In this document: piece by piece, positions 16,418 through 19,235 of the stretch | How the letters are laid out: every line of letters starts with the position of its first letter | How positions within the stretch are numbered: the first letter of the stretch is position 1 | Origin: an uncultured Prevotella sp. | GTDB lineage: Bacteria; Bacteroidota; Bacteroidia; Bacteroidales; Bacteroidaceae | Assembly (NCBI GenBank): GCA_927910885.1 | Contig: CAKMOD010000123.1 | Coordinates: 1-19,235 of the forward strand | Direction of reading: 5' to 3' | Length of the DNA: 19,235 bases | Notes under the pieces: generated by a model | Told to the model about the DNA's origin: nothing | Databases searched by the model: none | Seen by the model: only the letters and a program-made list of their open reading frames with translations | Program-made: the position numbers and the translations under genes

Positions 16418-16650
16418 TTGTAGTTCGGAAGGTTTTATCGTGTAAAACTCCCTATCAATTAAGAAAGGTTTTATGGGCAATCCCCTATCAGTTCGGAAGG
16501 TTTTATGTGTAAAACTCCTATCAATTAAGAAAGGTTTTATGAGCAATCCCCTTATCAGTTCAGAAAGTTTTATGCGCAAACCCCCTATCAATTAAGGAAG
16601 GTTTTATGAGCGATACCCTATCAGTTCGGGAACTTTTATGCGTAATTCCG
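16418..16650. repeat. 33 bp tandem array with two alternating unit types
   Basis: Seven units begin near 16418, 16452, 16485, 16518, 16551, 16585 and 16618. Odd units carry CAGTTCGG (or a close variant) and even units CAATTAAG, each followed by AAGGTTTTATG-like sequence, so the true repeat is a 66 bp pair. There are no spacers, so it is not CRISPR. A minus-strand frame stays open across it only because 33 is divisible by three. Confidence 0.85.
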
Positions 16651-16683
16651 CCCCTCTCTCAGTAAGAGAAAACCTTTCTGTGA

Positions 16684-16747
16684 GTCCCCAAGCAAACCGT
16701 TTCCAGCACTCCCCCTCTCCCTTCGGAGAGGGGGTTGGGGGGTGAGG
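16684..16747. repeat. G/C-rich palindromic repeat, 60 bp type, copy 2 (inverted)
   Basis: This is the reverse complement of the block at 8186-8245 with only a few differences: AGCAAAC.GTTTCCAGCACT, then CCCCCTCTC and GAGAGGGGGTTGGGG. It ends three bases before the stop of the minus-strand gene at 16750 and could act as its 3' hairpin or terminator. Confidence 0.75.
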
Positions 16748-16749
16748 TT

Positions 16750-17172
16750 TTATCTCCTCCCTGCCATCTTCCTAAACGTCTGGCGGTGGAAGCGGCGTTC
16801 AGCCTCTAACACGCGCAGCATCTTTGTGGCAGGAATCACCTTTAGCATTTCCTTATGATAACGCTGTTCTATCTGTTTTAATTGTATTTCATAGGCGTCA
16901 GCCTGTTCAATCATCTTACTTGCCTCACGTTCTGACGAAGGTTTTGAATTATGAATAGCACGCAGCCTTTCGAAATAACCACGCTGTTTATCCCTCATCT
17001 CATCATATACAGGGAAGAATCGTGCAGCCTCCTGCGCTGTCAACCCTGCCTCTTTCGTCATAAAACTATGCGATTCTGCCTTGATTCTGTTAAAATCAAA
17101 CTTACCTTGTGCGTGCAGCAAAGACACACTAAAGAAAACGCAAAGCAATAGGATTATTCTTTTGTATTTCAT
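16750..17172 (-). CDS. Small periplasmic helical protein of the ECF operon
   Basis: About 140 residues from the ATG at 17172 (MKYKRI), with a clear signal peptide (IILLLCVFFSVSLLHAQ, cut after the Ala) and then an all-helical, charged mature part (KMIEQADAYEIQLKQIEQRY, EMLKVIPATKMLRVLEAERR). The shape is like Spy/CpxP-type stress proteins but I see no firm LTxxQ motif. This start is preferred over the ATG at 17214, which overlaps the upstream gene and would bury the signal peptide; a purine-rich GGAG stretch lies just before 17172. It is the last gene of the sigma/anti-sigma unit, 16 bases after the previous stop, and is probably an envelope protein controlled by that sigma factor. Confidence 0.82.
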   Translation of the reverse strand: MKYKRIILLLCVFFSVSLLHAQGKFDFNRIKAESHSFMTKEAGLTAQEAARFFPVYDEMRDKQRGYFERLRAIHNSKPSSEREASKMIEQADAYEIQLKQIEQRYHKEMLKVIPATKMLRVLEAERRFHRQTFRKMAGRR

Positions 17173-17188
17173 ACTTCCTTCTCCTCTA

Positions 17189-17584
17189 TTATTCTTCACT
17201 CGCCAGATAAGCATACATATCCGACTCGTCTATCATAAAGTAATCGGCTGCCTGATCGAAATCATCTTCTGATGAAGCCGCCGCCTCGTGTGCTCCCTGT
17301 GCTAAATGACTGTCTGCCAAAGAATGTTTCTCCTGCGCACCATCAAACTCTTGATAAGCAAGGAAGCCTACCAGCACAACCCCGATTGTCATCGCTGCTG
17401 CTGCCAATGGACGGAGATAACGCAAAGTAGTACGACGTGGTTTTACTTCCACAACCGTCTCTTTCTGCTCTTCAGCTGGTATCTGAGCCATCACACGGGA
17501 AGACAATTCCGAAAAGTAATTCTCCGGAACTGTGAAAGGGCGTTGCGTGCCGTATTCCTTTTGTAAGTGATTCGTTGATTCCAT
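17189..17584 (-). CDS. Single-pass anti-sigma-like membrane protein
   Basis: 131 residues: an N-terminal cytoplasmic part with the FTVPENYFSELSSRVMAQIP motif (17-36), common in Bacteroidota proteins encoded right after ECF sigma genes, a basic patch (KPRRTTLR), one membrane helix (about 57-77) and an acidic C-terminal tail outside. The position 67 bases after the sigma gene and the topology suggest an anti-sigma factor that holds the sigma factor at the membrane. I see no classic zinc-binding ZAS motif (HxxxCxxC), so it would be a different class. The role is inferred from context. Confidence 0.78.
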   Translation of the reverse strand: MESTNHLQKEYGTQRPFTVPENYFSELSSRVMAQIPAEEQKETVVEVKPRRTTLRYLRPLAAAAMTIGVVLVGFLAYQEFDGAQEKHSLADSHLAQGAHEAAASSEDDFDQAADYFMIDESDMYAYLASEE

Positions 17585-17651
17585 AAAGTTTTTTCTTTGA
17601 TATAACTTAGACTGCAGAAAGGCTGAATGGTTTAATTATCAAGGTGAAATA

Positions 17652-18200
17652 TTATTCATACCGCTTCACGTAGTCAGTAATCTTCTGTACAGCAATGTGA
17701 TAAGAGGCTTTCAGCGAACCCTCGCTCGTCCCTAATATCTCACTCATCTCGGAGTATTTCATTTTGTCATAATAACGAAGTGTGAACACCGTGCGCTGCA
17801 CATCGGGCAAGGTTGCAATGGCTTCCTGCAACAATGCCTGACTCTTATCGCCATCGAAGTAGTCGTCTGCTAATAAGCGATTGGCTACTGAGAGGTCGGC
17901 ATCAGCACTGGAGAGTGCTGCTGTCTTTTGATGACGAAGGAAATCGAGCGACTCGTTGATAGCTATGCGATAGAGCCAAGTGGACAATTTAGCTTTCCCT
18001 TGAAAGGTCGGAAGACTCTTCCATGCTTTGAGAAACGTGTTTTGCAATACGTCGTCAGCATCCTCATGTGTAAGGACTATACTACGAATCTTCCAATACA
18101 GCGATTGGCTGTACTGGTCAACAATCATGGGGAAAACCTTCTGTCTTCCTTCGGGACTCGCCAACTGGCGAATCACTTCAGCTTCATCGAGGGGAGTCAC
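17652..18200 (-). CDS. ECF-type RNA polymerase sigma factor
   Basis: 182 residues with sigma region 2 (about 24-90: YWKIRSIVLTHEDADDVLQN, then TFLKAW and LSTWLYRIAINESLDFLR) and region 4 (about 131-175: LPDVQRTVFTLRYYDKMKYS and EGSLKASYH), with no regions 1 or 3, as in extracytoplasmic-function sigma factors. It would direct RNA polymerase to envelope-stress or surface genes, probably including its own unit. The start is GTG at 18200: an in-frame TGA lies three codons upstream and the next Met (residue 25) is inside region 2. It follows the small T9SS-like gene by 46 bases and precedes the anti-sigma-like gene. Confidence 0.93.
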   Translation of the reverse strand: MTPLDEAEVIRQLASPEGRQKVFPMIVDQYSQSLYWKIRSIVLTHEDADDVLQNTFLKAWKSLPTFQGKAKLSTWLYRIAINESLDFLRHQKTAALSSADADLSVANRLLADDYFDGDKSQALLQEAIATLPDVQRTVFTLRYYDKMKYSEMSEILGTSEGSLKASYHIAVQKITDYVKRYE

Positions 18201-18246
18201 TACTCTTCAAGAAAAGGCTTTTGATTGTCAAGAGCCGAACGGCGTC

Positions 18247-18558
18247 TTAACGGATAGATACCTTGCGGACTACATTGCCCACCTTAACGATGTAGCATCC
18301 CTTCGGGAGGTTAAGCGTATAATGCTTATCGCTACCGTCAACCTTCACGCTCATCACGCGTACACCCGTCACATTATACACTGCCAACTGTTCGTCCTCA
18401 GCACCTACCACGTGCAACACATTACCAACAACCGAGATTGAAATTGTCTGTGTATCGAAGTCAATCAAATCAATCGCTGCACGCGCTTGCACCGGAGCGG
18501 TGAAGCCTACTGAAAGCAGTAATGTGAAAAGAAAAGGAGTAAATATATTTTTTATCAT
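18247..18558 (-). CDS. Stand-alone T9SS C-terminal-domain-like secreted mini-protein
   Basis: 103 residues: signal peptide (about 1-25, cleavage near PVQA) followed almost at once by a beta-rich domain resembling a type IX secretion sorting domain: LAVYNVTGVRVMSVKVDG, then the hallmark LPKGCYIVKVGN and C-terminal RKVSIR. Normally such domains sit at the end of large cargo proteins; here almost nothing lies between signal and domain. It is the first gene of the ECF unit, 46 bases before the sigma gene, with a -7-like box just upstream. It could be a cut-down cargo remnant or a dedicated small surface or regulatory protein. The sorting-domain assignment is by pattern only. Confidence 0.75.
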   Translation of the reverse strand: MIKNIFTPFLFTLLLSVGFTAPVQARAAIDLIDFDTQTISISVVGNVLHVVGAEDEQLAVYNVTGVRVMSVKVDGSDKHYTLNLPKGCYIVKVGNVVRKVSIR

Positions 18559-18581
18559 AGACTATGCTTTTATGTTAGCTA

Positions 18582-18589
18582 CAAAGATA
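18582..18589 (-). promoter_or_regulatory. -7 promoter box of the ECF operon
   Basis: On the minus strand the sequence reads TATCTTTG, a full match to TAnnTTTG, 23 bases before the ATG of the first gene. No clear TTG is seen at -33, so an alternative sigma factor (for example the one encoded in the unit) could also use this region. Confidence 0.5.
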
Positions 18590-18651
18590 ACAAATTTAAG
18601 AATACATCTACTCATTTTATTGCATTAGTCTATTAAGATTTAATATTAATT

Positions 18652-18761
18652 AACCTCCCCCAACCCCTCCGAAGGAGGGGGGCTGCCTAACGGGTAAGGG
18701 ATTAAAAGAAAAAGAGGAACCTCCCCAGCCCCTCCAAAGGAGGGGGGCTGCCTAACGGGGT
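18652..18761. repeat. Two tandem G/C-rich palindromic repeats
   Basis: Two near-identical units (18653-18692 and 18721-18761) of the form CCTCCCC-AGCCCCTCC-AAAGGAGGGGGGCTGCCTAACGGG begin 68 bases apart. A third, inverted relative (CTCCCCTCCTTAGGAGGGGTCGGGGGAGG) is at 18828-18856. No gene is seen in 18590-19235. Confidence 0.75.
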
Positions 18762-18855
18762 GAGAGTTTAATTCCAAATCAACCAATATGCAATGGGGTT
18801 ACTCTTCAAACCTTTATCCGTCAGGCACTCCCCTCCTTAGGAGGGGTCGGGGGAG

Positions 18856-19020
18856 GTTTCTGTGTGTCCTATGGACTCTGTTCTTCTCTGCTATCTGTGA
18901 GAAAACAAAGAAATAGCTACTCTATCACAGTATTCTCTCACAGATGACACAGATGAACAGAATGAACAGATTTCCTTTTTGCACACTAAAAGGCTCAGAG
19001 ACCTAAAGGTCGGAGAAATC
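18856..19020. repeat. Long hairpin repeat, copy 1 of a direct pair
   Basis: Left arm CTGTTCTTCTCTGCTATCTGTGAG pairs imperfectly with the right arm CTCACAGATGACACAGATGAACAG, and the outer TTTAGGTTTCTG-type end pairs with CAGAGACCTAAAGG at 18997-19010. It is almost identical to 19101-19235, about 245 bases away. Confidence 0.7.
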
Positions 19021-19076
19021 ACAGATTTATAGTGGACGAGTGGATGAGTTGCTTGTGCTGAATTTGTGTTTTAACG

Positions 19077-19235
19077 CTCTGTGTTATCAATAACCTTTAG
19101 GTTTCTGTGCGTCCTATGGACTCTGTTCTTCTGTGCTATCTGTGAGAAAATAAAAGAAACAGCTACTCTATCAAAGCATTCTCTCACAGATGACACAGAT
19201 GAACAGAATGAACAGATTTCCTTTTTGCACACTAA
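19077..19235. repeat. Long hairpin repeat, copy 2 (cut by the window end)
   Basis: A direct copy of the element at 18856, here with its outer end GTTATCAATAACCTTTAGG, running to the end of the window. The same outer end and left arm occur once more at 103-190, in the same orientation. Confidence 0.7.

Noticed and set aside
16304..16591. Minus-strand 95-codon frame over the tandem array
   Set aside because: It stays open because the repeat unit is 33 bases; it reads through a G/C-rich palindrome and lacks a sensible start or homology.
16418..16650. CRISPR-like array
   Set aside because: Units are contiguous with no unique spacers, and no cas genes are present.

Overview
The window looks like chromosomal DNA from a Bacteroidota bacterium, most likely an oral or gut Prevotella. 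The signs are AT-rich intergenic DNA, promoter-like boxes of the TAnnTTTG type with few Shine-Dalgarno sites, a TonB-dependent receptor paired with a surface lipoprotein, an ECF sigma operon with a 'VPENYF' membrane anti-sigma-like protein, a GHL10-type glycosidase, and a miniature protein resembling a type IX secretion C-terminal domain. The genus is inferred from this style, not from a search.

Layout. (1) Positions 251-4478, minus strand: a three-gene unit of a His/Cys-rich single-pass membrane protein, a TonB-dependent receptor whose plug resembles the ZnuD zinc-receptor group, and a lipoprotein made of two copies of one domain, each with a His-x-His/Tyr-x-Gln-His-Phe-Phe-like motif. The gene content suggests an outer-membrane metal or small-ligand uptake system. 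(2) Positions 5231-7857, plus strand: a membrane protein gene broken by a one-base frameshift, then a secreted 646-residue protein that is an internal tandem duplication with no family I recognise. (3) Positions 8365-14614: a surface-polysaccharide cluster. A GT2 glycosyltransferase and a Wzx-like flippase read leftward; two GT2 glycosyltransferases (overlapping by 52 bases) and a frameshifted GT4-like glycosyltransferase read rightward. (4) Positions 14770-16290, minus: a secreted GHL10/DUF187 glycosidase-like protein with a C-terminal fibronectin-III-like domain. (5) Positions 16750-18558, minus: a four-gene ECF unit of a stand-alone T9SS-CTD-like secreted protein, a sigma factor (GTG start), a single-pass anti-sigma-like protein and a small periplasmic helical protein.

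The long gaps are unusually rich in repeats. A 200-290 bp intergenic element occurs three times (about 4791, 7951 and 12751); its core can fold into a hairpin in all three copies, and a base pair changes on both sides between copies. G/C-rich palindromes of several subtypes sit at gene ends, including a 60 bp element present in opposite orientations at 8186 and 16684. There is an alternating 33 bp tandem array at 16418-16650, a GGCTAAT-rich array at 14611-14755, an AT-rich inverted-repeat element at 13265-13502 that runs into the start codon of the broken glycosyltransferase, and a long hairpin repeat present at both window ends.

Both broken genes are restored by removing one base from a short homopolymer (T5 at 5535, A6 at 13801). 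That could be real gene decay, slippage switching, or sequencing error. I see no rRNA, tRNA, transposase, integrase or CRISPR array.
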